A stretch of DNA of 64,000 bases from Flaveria trinervia (GCA_025506515.1 CM046443.1:39582928-39646927), one strand, 5' to 3'. Shown: positions 11,242-23,587, counted from the stretch's first letter. Numbers and translations: made by a program. The notes: generated from the letters alone by a model not told the origin.

Positions 11242-13150
11242 TTTCTTGAGAATTCATTCCTTATCTTCATATCAGTGTAATTTGGAAGACCTTCTTCGAT
11301 AAATTTTTATTTTTGTATAGTTTTATAAAAAAATTAAAAAAATAAACAAAATAATAAAAAAAAGTTTGCAAAAATAAAAATTTAGGGGGAGAGCATAAAT
11401 AAATAAAAATGAAAAGAGAACTTGGAACTTGATATGAGATGATTGAGAAATGATTGTATATATTCTTGAAATGCTTGTTTTTGCATGAATTGCATTTTTA
11501 AAATGATAAATAATAGTAGCTGATGCTATTATCTGATTCACATCTTATTTTTAAGTGCAATAATATAAAAACAAACAGATTCTTTAATAATATGCTTGGT
11601 AGACTCAGTCTGAAGAATAGAGTAGACAGCAACATCATGATTTAAATTAGAATATATGCTTAAGGACGTCTGGATTAAAGCAATCTTTTTTGGCCTGCAC
11701 AAAAAAGTGAGTCCTCACAAAAATTGGATTGAGAATTGATCTTTCACCCATGATGATACAAATCTTATAAGCCATATCTTTGAATCATGTCTGGTGTATT
11801 TATGTGTCTTGTACTTGTGCTTATCTCCTCTACTATACGGTAGTACTAACTTGGAGTGATGATCTCCTCTACTGTACGGTAGTACTGACCTGGAGCTCTC
11901 ATCGGCACATGATTAAATGGTCATCATTTGTTATACGTAAGTATAGACTTGGAGCTCTCATTATCTTGATCTAAGTTGTGTTAAATCATCTAAATGATGA
12001 ATTCACCACAGAATGCAATATTTTGTTGATAATCACTTACACAGATCTGCACAAGCATTGTTCTATAAAGATCGTAACAAAGTTCAAGAAATTCTAAGGT
12101 TGGGTGAGGGTTTTTGCCAAATGATTGTGGGGTCCTAGCATTCTAAAGCATTTTATCGAACCTTAACGAATCAACTTTGGCTTGTTAAAAAAATAGGTCA
12201 TGAGTTTAAATGGACAAACATATCAGCAATCATTATTGATCTGTTTGAGAATTTCAAAATCATTCAAAGACTATGATTAGATTGAGTTATCAGTGTGATC
12301 TCATTGCTTGTCGATGTTTAAATTCATCTTTGTGCTAAAGTATATCTTGAGGATATGATCTCATGATCGATTCAGTTCTCCATTAAAAAAGGATGTTATA
12401 TTATATATATAATAAAAATAAAAAAAATTATAAGAAAAATTCATGTCAATTCTTTTAGGTCTTCCATATTATGTTGTTTCAATTTTATCATTTTTCATGC
12501 ATTTCACAAAAATTGCGTACAAACGAACACGGATTTGCTTGTTTTTCACACACAGATAAACAAGGGTTTATTTTGTTAAAATGAAATGATCTAATTAGAA
12601 ATGTCGAGATTGTGTTTGAGAATGTGTTTCATATTTTTGCTTTAAGTGATGGCCGATCATCAGTTGAGCAGTGTACCTGATGAGAGAACATGTTCCTCAA
12701 GTCTGCAAAAGATACCGAACTAGAAATCCTCCTCCTACATTTTCTGATGCACTCAAGATTAGAGATTTGGGAAAGTTATTCTAATATCCTTGTAAAGCTT
12801 GCACTCAAAAAGGGGAGCATATAAATAGGGGGAGCTTTTGAGATGAATAATCTTTCTAGTCAGATTCGGAAAGCTTCAATTTGAAGATCTTTCTATTGTT
12901 GATTTCTCGATGCTGATTTTGTTTCATTAGTGTTGTTAATGGTTGAATGACCATTTGATTGGGGTTTTCACATTATACAAATCATATGCAATCGTATTAG
13001 ATCAATTTGGGGTTTTATAGTGTTTATCATTATTTTGATCTAATTCTTTATAATTTGATTCAAGTTTAATTATCGTGGAGTTACAAGGCCAAACAAACAA
13101 TATTCATTCTAATTTATGATAAACATTCTCCTATTTTTTATTCAATTATT
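11242..13150 (+). other. Likely post-pol spacer of old element E2, no gene seen
   Basis: AT-rich, no credible coding frame. Three AGGGG(G)AG polypurine-like motifs occur in plus orientation (11384-11392, 12811-12817, 12827-12834), as in post-pol spacers of related elements. A short frame ending in TAA near 11300 might be the last residues of the E2 pol, but I cannot show this. E1 is inserted at its left edge, in opposite orientation. The assignment to E2 rests on position just upstream of the E2 extra gene and on these motifs. Confidence 0.45.
11825..11902. repeat. 39-bp direct repeat, two copies plus a degenerate third
   Basis: The unit begins CTCCTCTACT and includes TACGGTAGTACT and GGAGCTCTCAT-like ends; copies start at 11825 and 11864, with a worn third part around 11930-11965. 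Each unit has a small TACTA/TAGTA inverted repeat. Confidence 0.75.
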
Positions 13151-13174
13151 CTAATTCATATGCCTTAATTTCAG
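13151..13174 (+). promoter_or_regulatory. Candidate 3' splice site before E2 extra gene
   Basis: CTAAT branch-like motif at 13151-13155, then a T-rich run ending TTTCAG at 13174, six bases before the ATG. Branch adenosine to AG is about 20 nt. Confidence 0.45.
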
Positions 13175-13180
13175 GTTACA

Positions 13181-16100
13181 ATGGCAAACCTTACATGGAG
13201 CAAGCTCCATAATGTTAGTGGTTATCTTGACCTTGATGTTCCTGATGCAGAAGGATTAAGAGACATGATCATATTCATCTTGACAACGAGAGTGGCTCAT
13301 TCTGTTACTATCAGACCAATTATCTATGTGAACTTCATAAGATCATTCTGGGGAACTGCTGAAGTAACTGATGTAGATGGTGTTAAGACACTTTTAGGAA
13401 GAATTACTGATCATCACACTCTAGCCATCACTGAACAAACTGTGAGACAGCGTCTATAGTTTGGTGATGATGCTCACACTCCATTGGAACTAGAGGATGA
13501 TGAGATTATGACCTTCTTTGCAAACATTGGATATGTAGGAGGATAAGAGGTAAAGCAAATAGTAAAAGGATTGATGGACTTGCAATGGAGATTCTTGGTA
13601 CATATCTTCCAACACTGCTTCTCCAAATGAAAATCTGGATGGAATGATATTCCTATCACTACATCATCTGCTATATGTGCTCTTTGCACAAACCAACAAT
13701 TTCACATGTCAGCGTATGTGTTCAATGGTTTGTTATCTAACATCCAAGAAGGTAGACGACACATGTTCTTGATGTACCCAAGATTCCTATAGTGCTTCAT
13801 CAATGAAGCCTTTCCAAACTTAGTTCTTGTGGGACTAGTGATGGATATTTCTCACTACAATGCCAAGTCCTACAAGTACGTAAAGAAGAGAGATCCAAGG
13901 AATTTTTACAGGGGCACACACTTTCCTTTACTACCATGGATGCTTCAAGAGATCAATCAACAAGAAGCTCTAATTGCTGCTCTTGATCAAGAAAAATAGC
14001 AGGCTACTCGTGATCAACAATCTGTTGATGAGCATGTGGTAGAAGCTAAAGAAGGGCAAAGGCTAGTGTCACCACAAGTTGATGAAGGTGATGATCTGCA
14101 CACTAAGCCTTCTGTTCATGAAGCTAAAACAACTTCACCATTTATTCTAACTCCTATCACCTCACCTCATAGATCACCAATCACATCTCCACAAATATAG
14201 CCCATTATCTCCCCACATATATCACCCATACACTCACCACATATTTCACCAATTCATCATTCACCTACTCCTCTTATTCAATCATTACCTACTACTACCG
14301 AGCCTGTTGACTTTGGTGATTCTACCAGCTCTTTAGGCGGATCCAAATCATCATTTGATAAGGAGGATAATCAAATAAGGATGCTTGTAAGGCAAGCTAC
14401 TTCTGAGGTTGTTCCTTCTAATAGTTTGCTGAATTAGAAGTAAACAGGCCTCATGAAAAGGATAAGATGATATCTGAGCTTTTGCAAAAAGTAACCAAGA
14501 TGGAGAAACTACTGAATAGAAGATCTAGTATCATTCAACACCGACTTTGGAGTTGGATGAAAAGGAAAATGTGTTAAAAGACTTAAAAGAAAAGTATGAG
14601 GTTGAGAAAAACCAGAAAGAAAAAGAAATAGAAAGTCTAAAGGCAGCTCTACACAATTCCAGGGATTAAGTAAGTGTTCATGTGGACACTTTGGCCATCC
14701 AAACCATTGCTATCAAAGAACAAGAAGGGCTGATTAAAGAGCAAGCTGATATAATCATGGACCTACAAAATCAGATAGAATCTCTGAACAAGAGAGTCTT
14801 TGAATTAGAATTACTTGTCATGATTAAACAAGAAGTAGAAAAGGAGAAAGATGATAAGGGAGATAAAAAAGAAGAGAAAAAAGATAGAGAATGTAATAAA
14901 GATGACAATGATAAAGGATCATCAAGAGAAAGTGGTAATGGCTCCTCTCCTTCTAGTGGATATGGTGATCTAAACAAGCAAACAAAAAGAAGAAACTCAC
15001 ACTAAAGAAATTGAATTTAGTGATATGATTCAGGTTCTTGATAGCTTCACTGATGAAGACTTTATCATTCATGATGAGTTTGGGACTTCACTAGACATCA
15101 TAGACAAGAATCTAAGCCAATTATGTTTTTTCCTCAATTTCATGTCCCACTTGAGAAGGAATTGAGTCTTCAAATTATGCTTGTTGTGTCACTAACTGAT
15201 GAGCAAAAAGAAATGATCATAAAGTTATGTGAAGAACAACAACAAAAACAAGAATCTGATGTTAAACTAAAAGAGAAGGAGTAGGCTGAATTGTAACAGA
15301 AAGAGGCTACAAAAGTGTCTCAACAAGCTAAAAAAATGCCTGATAAAGCTAAAATAGCAAAATCTTCCTCTGGTCCAAGCCTGCAAACTTATTCCTGAAA
15401 GAGAAATATCTTGCTAAAAAAGCCAAAGGAAAAAGGTCAATTGAAGAAGATGAGCCTGTGAAGTAAAACCACAAAAATGATCCCAAAAGTCTTGCAACTA
15501 TACCTGAATTTCTTGAAGAACATGAACAAGTAGAGGCTCAACTAAAACAAAGAGCTGAATTCAATGATCTTGAAGAAGGAGAGATAGAGGGTGGCTATGT
15601 GGTTGATCAACCAATAGTTAGGGAAATCCCTAAGAAAGTGGAGAAAGACAAATAAGATGATAAGATAGTGAAGGCCATGTTTTTTATTAATCATGGTTAT
15701 GATCCTAATAAGGTATTTAGGATGACATATGAGGGGATGATAGCAAAAGAAGAAAAGCTAAACAAATTGCTCGACCCTACATATGAGACCGAGTATGAAA
15801 AGCTTCTTTCTCCCAAATCTCCAGTGTTCCAATTCTCTTCATAGACCAACATATTGAAAATCCTCAATCACTGTATCTTGATCCCTATAGTATGATTGAC
15901 AGACTATTTGTTTGAACAAGGATTCACTAAGAGAAAATTGAGCAACATAAAGACAAATTCCCTACGGGCTGCTATCCTTAGGATGATTATGAAAAGAAAC
16001 AAAGGCTAAAGAAACTTGAAGAAGTAATTATTAGAAAAAAGCTAGAAGGGCTCACCCACAACTAAGATCATAGAGATCATAGAGATCATGACTCCTTGGC

Positions 16101-16305
16101 ACATGTTCTACATAAGAATCTAGAGTGGTTTGCTAAACCCTCTCAGTTAAAACATCAAGAAGGGCTCACCCACAACTAAGATGACTAAGGGTGTGTCTAT
16201 TCCCAATGGCAAGAATGATTAGAAGATAATTCCCTTGAAGTACGATGCTCACTGGGATATGTTTATGATCAAGAGGATATCAGGGTTAGCCCAATTCTTC
16301 ATAGA
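13181..16305 (+). pseudogene. E2 extra gene, first part, with in-frame stops
   Basis: From the ATG at 13181 one frame stays collinear with the post-pol gene family. It shows an HNVSGYLDLD-like start, an IRPIIYVNFIRSFW segment, a W-FLVHIFQHC segment and MYPRF near residue 200. Five stops interrupt the first 816 bases (TAG 13457, TAA 13544, TGA 13628, TAG 13790, TAG 13997) without a frameshift. A Ser/Pro/His-rich stretch with repeated ISPH units follows (about 14140-14290). Then comes a Lys/Glu-rich, coiled-coil-like region (about 14460-15000) and a charged C-terminal part with more stops. E3 interrupts it at 16305 and the gene resumes at 43488. Function unknown; clearly dead. Confidence 0.8.
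16301..16305. repeat. Target site duplication of E3, left copy (ATAGA)
   Basis: Identical to 43483-43487 at the other end of E3. The pair proves that 16306-43482 arrived as one unit. Confidence 0.95.
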
Positions 16306-16384
16306 TGTTGGATCAAAAGAACCAATGAGCTAGATCAGAAAAACCTTTAATTCCCACAGACATCAAAACAACTGAAGTGATCTA

Positions 16385-16580
16385 CAACAGCTAAAGACAA
16401 AGTCTGAAGACAACTGCTGAAGACAAAGTCTGAAGACAACTGCTGAAGACAAAGTCTGAAGACAACTGCTGAAGACAAAGTCTGAAGACAACTGCTAAAG
16501 ACAAAGTCTGAAGACAACTACTAAAGACAAAGTCTGAAGATAACTGTTGAGGACAAAGTCTGAAGACAACAGCTGAAGAC
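16385..16580 (+). repeat. 26-bp tandem array in E3 U3
   Basis: About seven copies of a 26-base unit containing ACTGCTGAAGACAAAGTCTG; for example copies start at 16441 and 16467. The 3' LTR holds a reshuffled version (about 42715-42960). Apparent open frames on the minus strand here are products of the repeat. Confidence 0.9.
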
Positions 16581-16855
16581 AAAATCTGAAGATCAGGTTC
16601 TCAGAAGTTGTCACAACAGCTGAAGTAGTTCTCTTTAGTAGTTATGATGGTTTACATTTCAGTAGTTTGTAATCAGTAGTTTTATATTATGTAAAACATC
16701 TGAAGTTCTTAAACTTCAGATGTTATAACTTGAGTAGTTGTAATGTTAGCTTATACTTAGCTTTTAGTGAAGGTGTCCTCAGTTGTTGTGGACATCTTTA
16801 GTAGTTTTGTTTACTTTCAGTTGATTGTATAAATCAGTTAGAAGTCCCTAACAAG

Positions 16856-16888
16856 TGACGTCAGCTGATGTCACATTTCTTATAAAAG
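16856..16888 (+). promoter_or_regulatory. E3 LTR promoter: TGACGTCA site plus TATA box
   Basis: A perfect TGACGTCA palindrome (16856-16863) and a related TGATGTCA (16866-16873) lie just upstream of TATAAAAG (16881-16888). The pair resembles plant as-1-like, bZIP/TGA-bound elements, known for stress and salicylate response; that role here is inferred. Confidence 0.6.
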
Positions 16889-17085
16889 GAATGTTGACCT
16901 AGTTTCCCTGTACGGGAAGCTTTTGCATGAACGAAAACATTCTTTTTGCTGAAAACTCTCTCTCTATAACCGTTACAGTTTGATTGAATATTCATATTAT
17001 TCGTACTGTAATTTCATCTAATTCGTGTGCTATTCCGCTGCAAATCCTAATCTAATTGATCAAACTAGATCTTGATTCTTTCAAA

Positions 17086-17097
17086 TGGTATCAGAGC
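17086..17097 (+). other. E3 primer binding site (tRNA-iMet)
   Basis: TGGTATCAGAGC two bases after the LTR end. The leader that follows (17098-17314) shows no further motif. Confidence 0.95.
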
Positions 17098-17314
17098 GGG
17101 TTAATCACTGATCGATTGAACAATTGATCATTGAAACTGTTCTTTTGATAACTAAGTTTGATCGAATTAGCAAATTTGCAAGAATTGGTTATAGAGTTTG
17201 TTTTTCTGTTTCTTCATGTGAATTAATTTGAGTTTCTTTTTGTTTTAAACTGTGTTGTTGAGTTTTTTAGTTAGATCTGTTAAAATCTCTTTGAACCTGT
17301 TTGAATTGGTGAAA

Positions 17315-20290
17315 ATGGCTACATCAATCAATGATCCTCACAATACTGGCTCCTCAACAAAGCCTCCTATGCTTGTTAGGAGTGAATACAACATATGGCA
17401 ACGACGAATGCTCCATCACCTGTCTGTTAACAGTTCAAGTTATTGGAAATATGTGGTTCATGGACCACATAAACCTATGGTGAGTAATCCGGAAACCAAT
17501 GAAATGGTTCCGAAGAAGAAAGAGCAATATTCAGATGAAGATCTGAAACTGTTTGAAATTGATGCTAAAGCCCATGGAATTCTGGCCATGGCACTGCCTA
17601 ATGAAATCTATTCTGGACTTATGCATCATGAATCTGCTCATGACCTCTACGTTGCTCTGAAAGAACAATTTGGAGGAACTGATGAGGTCTTTGCAAACAA
17701 TAGAGAAATCATTGCCCAGCAATATGAGACATTCTCTCATAGAAAGGGTGAGTCACTGACTCAATAGTTTGAGCGATTCTCCTGTTTGATAAATGAGTTG
17801 AAAATGGTTAAACATGAATATACAAAAAGTCAGATGAATAACAGATTTCTCAGATCCCTGCCTGAGAGATGGGACACATATACTATTGTCCTACGCTCCA
17901 GTGCAAATCTAGATAATCTATCTCTCACCAAACTTCATGGGAAACTATTAACATTTGAAAGAGAGATAGAACAGAAAAGGAAACTGACTTCATCTGGGAA
18001 GCTCACAAGTGATTTTGTACCAAGGAATACTGCTCTGGTTGGTCATGAGTCAGAATATGCTATATGAGAAAGTTCTTATGATGAGCATATTGATTTCTCT
18101 TGAAATAGTGGAGATCATGCTTTTGCTGGTATTGATAGTAATTCAGGATGTAATAGTGACAATCTGTGCTTTTTGATGGATGATTTGAAAGGAATTGATG
18201 ATGATGATTTGGAAGAGATGGATATTTTGAGCCAAATGGCATTAGTTAATATCAGATCTCAAAAATTTTACAAAAGGAAAGGTAGAAAATTCCCTGGTCT
18301 CTATGGAAAAACCAAAGTTGGTTTTGACAAGAGCAAGTTGAGGTGTCACAAGTGCCATAGACTTGGACATTTTGCAAGAGAGTGTAAATCATCTGGATGT
18401 AACTCTTCTGCACCCTTTGTGACCTTTCCAGGCAATAATTCACAAAACAAAGGGCAATATTCTAGCAGTTCTTGTCATCAGTCACAAATTCAATCATCTC
18501 TGCATATTTTGTTCCTCAAGGTCAAATGCCATATCCTTATCCCTGTTTTTACATGCCTTAGTCTAATCAGGTTCCAGTACCCATAGCTCAACAATCACAT
18601 GCCCTACCTGAGCCTCAACCAACTCAATCAAGTCAACAATCTCAATCTCAATCTCAATCTCAATCACATCAAAGCTTTTTCACTCCTAGAGTTTTTGACT
18701 GGAGTAGTTTACTAGATGATCTTTCAGGTTATTCTAAACAAGTGTTTTCTGGTGCTCGTCAACATGGTGGTGAAAATCCTTTTGGAAATCTTGCTCTTAT
18801 GTCCCTGGAGTCTACTGATGGTTCATGCTCAAATGCTTCATCATCACAGGTACCACAAGTATCTTCTGAGGCTAAGGCCAAGTTGTGTTCTGAGTCATGC
18901 ATAGCTGCTTTTGCCTCAATTAGAGAAGCAAATGTAGCTTCAATTAATCAAAATCTTGACCTAGAGAAAGTGATTTCCAAAGAAAAGCTGAGTTTGAGTC
19001 TGTTTTAAAAGAAAAAGATGATGAGATTTACAAATTAAAATGCCAAATCACTGATGAAAAAGCTAAGGTAGAGGCCATTTTAGAAAATCATAAGAGTCTC
19101 AAAGAAACACTTGCAGCTACTCAAGTTGAGTGTGAACGTTGGGTAATATCTTGCAAGTGGTTTGAAATGCTTCTCAGTAAGCAAACTGCTTCAAATGTGA
19201 AGTTTGGGATTAGATATAATCACACTGAACCTCCTACAGATTTTACTCCCAAGACAAAAGTAAAATCTAAAGGTGAAATCAATTCCCAAACCACATCATT
19301 ATGTGTCTCATTCTCAAGTGATAATGTACAATTAGAGGATGAAGTCAATAATAGTACCTCAGCCAATCAATCTGCTAATGGTCTTACTGCTGATGAACAC
19401 ATGATCAATGAAAAGGTGAGCACTTCAGGTGTTGTCTCACAAGGTATTCAAGTACTGAAGAGCAAGTAACAACACTTGAAGAACATTTCAAACCAAATGA
19501 AACCAAACATGCTTTGACAACTGCTGAAGAGTCTATCAGGAAATCCAAATGTACTGATAGAAAACTCTGAAGAATAAGTCTTCAGTTGTTACAAATCCTT
19601 CAGTACTTCACATAAGTACTGAGAGGAAGAAAGTACTGAAGAACACACCTTCAGTAGTTTCATCTTCTTTAGCAGCTGATCAACAGAAGATGAAGAAAAA
19701 GCCATGTGAAATATGTGGTCTATTCAATCATCTCACTGATGAATGTTGGTACAAAATGGGTTCCAAATTTAACAAAGATGAAATCATTAAAAAGAAAATT
19801 AATAAAATGAAAGATGAATTTGAAACCAAATTTGTGCCACAAACATCTCACCTGATAAACCAAAGTCTTCACAAAAATCTAAACAGAAGAAAGAGGTTTA
19901 TCATAAAACAGCTGAACATATTCCTCAAGGAGAATCAAAACAACAGACTAAGTCTGTGTCTTTCAAAAAGGAGGACATGGTGTGTCACAGGAACCATTCA
20001 AAAACAAGTACTGCTATATCTGCTGAACTGAAGGCTTTAACAACCAATCAGACACAAGTTGTTATGATGGTTCAACATCTGTTGCGAAGAGTTAACCAAA
20101 TAGATGTACCTGTGATTAAACCACAGAAAAGGAAAACTAAGCCAAAATCAAAGGAATCCTTTTCAGCATCATCTCTATCTTCAAAGGCTGTTAATCATGA
20201 CAAATCAGTTAGTATAAAATCTGTGGATGAGCACAGACCCAAAACCAAAATGTTTGGGTCTCAAAAGCTAACTAGTTATTGTAATATATG
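17315..20290 (+). pseudogene. gag: E3 Gag, substitution stops
   Basis: ATG at 17315 (MATSINDPHNTGSSTKPP), chosen because it matches the Gag start in E4. N-terminal fold with WQRRMLHHL and a UBN2-like segment ending near 18067. First zinc knuckle CHKCHRLGHFAREC at about 18343-18384. Next is a Pro/Gln-rich linker with a CAATCT hexanucleotide run near 18640, a coiled-coil region with EAKAKLC (about 18860-19210), and a second knuckle CEICGLFNHLTDEC near 19710. From 17315 to 18586 the frame never shifts; breaks are stops at 17765 (TAG), 18065 (TGA), near 18103 and near 18556. Later parts switch frame. A 'GIQV' tetrapeptide near 19445 resembles a dynein light chain (LC8) docking motif. Confidence 0.88.
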
Positions 20291-21700
20291 CAGGGTTCTT
20301 TAACATGCCATAGAAGCATCTGGTATGTGGATAGTGGAGGATCTATGCATATGACTAGAAGCAGATCTCTTCTTCATGACTACTCTGAAGGAAAGAAGGG
20401 ATTTGTATCTTTTGGTAATGATGCTAAGGGTTACATCATCGGAAAGGCTTTGTTTCAAATGGTGAAATAAGGTTTGATGATGTTAATCATGTGGAGAATC
20501 TCAAGTAATTTGTTGAGTGTCAGTCAAATGTGTGATAAAGGGCATGTTGCACTTTTCACCAGTCAGAACTGTCGGATTCTGTCTTTCAATGTTTTGAGTA
20601 GGATTGACAAGATATTGGATGAACATACTCTCCTGAAGGCCAACAGGATTGGAAGAGTATATGCCTTAGACTTATCAAAGAAAATTGATCTAAAAGGCCA
20701 TCCATGTCTGTTCTCCAAAGCCTCTCCTCAGGAATCTGAACTTTGGCACAGAAGGCTTGGTCATGTGAATCTTAGAAACATGAACCAGCTGATTCATCAT
20801 GGTTTAGTGAGAGGTCTGCCATTAAAGGAGTTTAAATGTGATGACAACTGCTATGGTTCTTTAAAAGGAAAGCAACATAAAGTATCATTCCCTCCAATAG
20901 AAGAACCAAAGTCCGCTACCTGCTTGCAATTACTGCATACGGATCTTTTTGGTCCAGTAAGAGTGATGAGCATGGCAAAGAAAAAATATTGTCCGGTAAT
21001 TGTGGATGATTATTCCAGATTTGTATGGACCTTCTTCTTACATTCAAAAGATGAGGCTGGTCAAATTATCATCTACTTTGTGTTGCATGTGGAAAAGCAG
21101 TATTCTCTCTCTGTCAAGTGTGTGAGAAGTGATAATGGCACAAAATTTAGAAATCATACACTTGATGAATTCTATTTCTCTAAGGGAATCAAGAGGCAGT
21201 TTAGCATTCCAAGAACTCCTGAACAAAATGGAGTGGTGGAGAGAAAGAACAGGACCCTTATTGAAGCTGCAAGGTCAATGTTGGCTGATTCTGGTTTGCC
21301 ACTAACCTTTTGGGCTGAAGCTGTTAACATAGCTTGCTATGTGCAAAATAGAGTATTGGTAAATTAAAGGTTGATAAAGACTCCTTATGAAGTGTTACAT
21401 CATTTGGCTCCTCTGATTTCCTTCTTTATAGCATTTGGGTGTCCTTGCTATATTCTCAACATAAAGGATCCACTTCAGAAGTTTGAATCAAAGGTGGATG
21501 CAGGGTACTTTGTTGGGTATTCATCTACTTGCAAGGCATACAAAGTTTTTAATTGCAGAACAAAGATTGTAGAAGAAACCTTGCATGTAAAGTTTAATGA
21601 ATCTCCAAGGAGAAAATCCCACAAAACCCTATGGAGTTATTTGATCTGGACATACTGCAATATGTTCCTTATCAGTCTCCAACTGTTGCAGGTTCTATGA
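20291..21700 (+). pseudogene. pol: E3 protease and integrase
   Basis: Protease site IWYVDSGGSMHMT near 20320. The pre-integrase and integrase frame 20474-21367 holds LWHRRLGHV (zinc-site histidines) and catalytic contexts HTDLFGPV, RSDNGTKF and NGVVERKN. The partner cysteines of the zinc site are altered: where E4 has NCTACLKG this copy reads NCYGSLKG, losing one Cys. A stop at 21365 (TAA) separates the C-terminal part with FGCPCYI and YFVGYSS (21371-21700), still in the same frame. Order and spacing are normal for copia. Confidence 0.9.
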
Positions 21701-21857
21701 ATCCATCATCTCCTGCCACTTGTTATCCATCTGTTGGTATAAATGCAAGTTTTAGTGATCAACTGCCTGAGTCTACTAACTTGATGTTCCTGTAGCTTCA
21801 GCAGTTCCATCCACAACAAATGCTGATGAAATCTCTGAATCCTCTACTTCATTTGAA

Positions 21858-23587
21858 TTGTCATCTCATTCTAGGTTTCAAGAATCTGGATCACCATCTG
21901 TTGCTGCTGAATCACCTACAAACACTTGCACAGATCTTATTGAGTATCAAGAACTGAAGAATCACCCCATGTCTCAGATCATTGGTGACATCAATGCTCG
22001 TGTTTCAACTAGAAGTCAATTGTCCAACTTTTGCTTCTATACTCACTTCATGAGTCAGCAAGAGCCAAAGAACTATCATATTACATTAAGAGACAATGGA
22101 TGGGTTGAAGCTATGCAACTTGAGCTTCTTCAGTTTCAAAAGCAGCAAGTGTGGTAACTGGTTCCTCTACCCCAAGGTAAGTGTGCAATAGGCACAAAAT
22201 GGGTGTTTAGGAATAAAACTAATGAAAAAGGCCAAATTGTCAAGAACAAGGCCAGACTGGTAGTACAGGGGTTTTCACAAGAATAAGGTATTGATTATGA
22301 TAAAACCTTTGCCCCTGTAGCCAGACTAGAGGCAATCAGATTGTTTTTAGCTTATGCTGCTTTTCATAATCTCAAAGTTTTTCAAATGGATGTCAAAAGT
22401 GCATTCTTATATGCCAAAATAAAAGAACAAGTTTATGTGTGCCAACCACCAGGTTTTGAAGATCATAAACATCCAGATTGGGTATATAAGCTTGATAAGG
22501 CTGTTTATGGGCTAAAACAAGCACCGATAGCCTGGTATGAAACACTGTCTAACTTTCTTCTTCAACATAATTTCACTAGAGGCTCCATAGATAAAACCTT
22601 GTTCATTAAGAAAGTAGGCATGCATAAGCTCCTTGTTCAAATTTATGTAGATGATATTATTTTTGCATCCTCTGATCCACAGTTGTGTGATGCCTTTACA
22701 AAGTTGATGCAACAAAAGTTTGAAATGAGTGCCATGGGAGAATTACAGTTCCTTCTGGGGTTGCAAATCAAACAAAAGGCTGATGGAACTTTCATTCATC
22801 AGTCAAAATATACAAAGGATTTATTGAAAAAGTTTGATTTACGAAACTGTAAGCCCTGTTCTACTCCGATGTGCAACACCACACAACTGGATGCTGATCG
22901 AAAGGTAAAGCTGTTGATGAAACTCTTTACAGATGTATGATTGGTTCCTTGATGTACCTTACAGCTTCTAGACCAGACATTATGTTTGCAACTTATGTCT
23001 ATGCTAGATTTCAGGCTGCACCTAAAGTATCCCATATGATTGCAATCAAAAGGCTCTTTAGATATTTGCAAAGAACTCAATCTCTAGGACTTTGGTATTC
23101 CACTGGGCACTCTTTCAAATTAGTTGTTTTCTCTGATAGTGACTATGTAGGGTGTAAATTAACCAGAAAATCAACCTCTGGTGGATGACAATTTCTAGGC
23201 AACTGTTTAGTTTCTTGGCAGAGTAAGAAACAAACCTCAGTTGCTACATCCACTGCTGAAGCAGAGTACATTGCTGCTACAAGTTGTACATCTCAGGTAC
23301 TCTGTCTTCAGAATGAATTACTGGATTATGACATTACAGAGACTAAGACTCCTTTACTGATGGACAGTGCTTCAGCTCTTTGTATTGTTAAGAATCCTGT
23401 CCAGCATTCTAGGACCAAACATATTGAGATCAGACATCATTTTATCAGGGATTGTTATGAAAAAGGTCTGATTGATCCAAAGTTTGTTCCTAGTGCTGAT
23501 GAGCTTGCAGATATATTTACTAAGCCTTTGGACAGTGCAACTTTCCAAAATCTAGTGCTAAGGCTTGGTATGCTGCAGCTTGAATGA
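21858..23587 (+). pseudogene. pol: E3 reverse transcriptase and RNase H
   Basis: The linker ends near 22060. The RT fingers follow with KWVFRNKT near 22195, then the palm frame 22341-22940 with FQMDVKSAFLY and the catalytic IYVDDIIFAS near 22640. The connection segment (IGSLMYLTASRPDIMF) and RNase H with SDSDY, AEAEYIAA-like and DSASAL regions follow. The protein ends LGMLQLE at the TGA 23585-23587. Stops at 22153 (TAA), 22282 (TAA) and 23186 (TGA) plus a frameshift near 22910 inactivate it. Confidence 0.92.
22174..22182 (+). promoter_or_regulatory. Candidate 5' splice site in E3 RT
   Basis: AAG then GTAAGT (intron from 22177). The equivalent site in E4 and E6 is the full consensus CAG/GTAAGT. 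It overlaps codons of RT, so conservation may be protein-driven. Confidence 0.3.

Larger units (their letters stand above)
16306..17083 (+). repeat. E3 5' LTR, 778 bp
   Basis: Begins TGTTGGATCAAAAG and ends in TTTCA, with the primer site two bases on. It pairs with 42628-43482, which shares the start, the U3 repeats and the end. The two differ in U3 repeat number and by a 26-bp duplication in the 3' copy. Confidence 0.93.

Noticed and set aside
11242..13150. Host gene or promoter in the largest non-repeat stretch
   Set aside because: No coding frame above noise on either strand, and polypurine-like motifs point to element spacer.
16391..16582. Open frame on the minus strand with a repeated SSCLQTLSSAVVFRL-like peptide
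   Set aside because: Product of the 26-bp tandem array in the E3 LTR; the same artefact occurs at 42669-42987. Not a gene.
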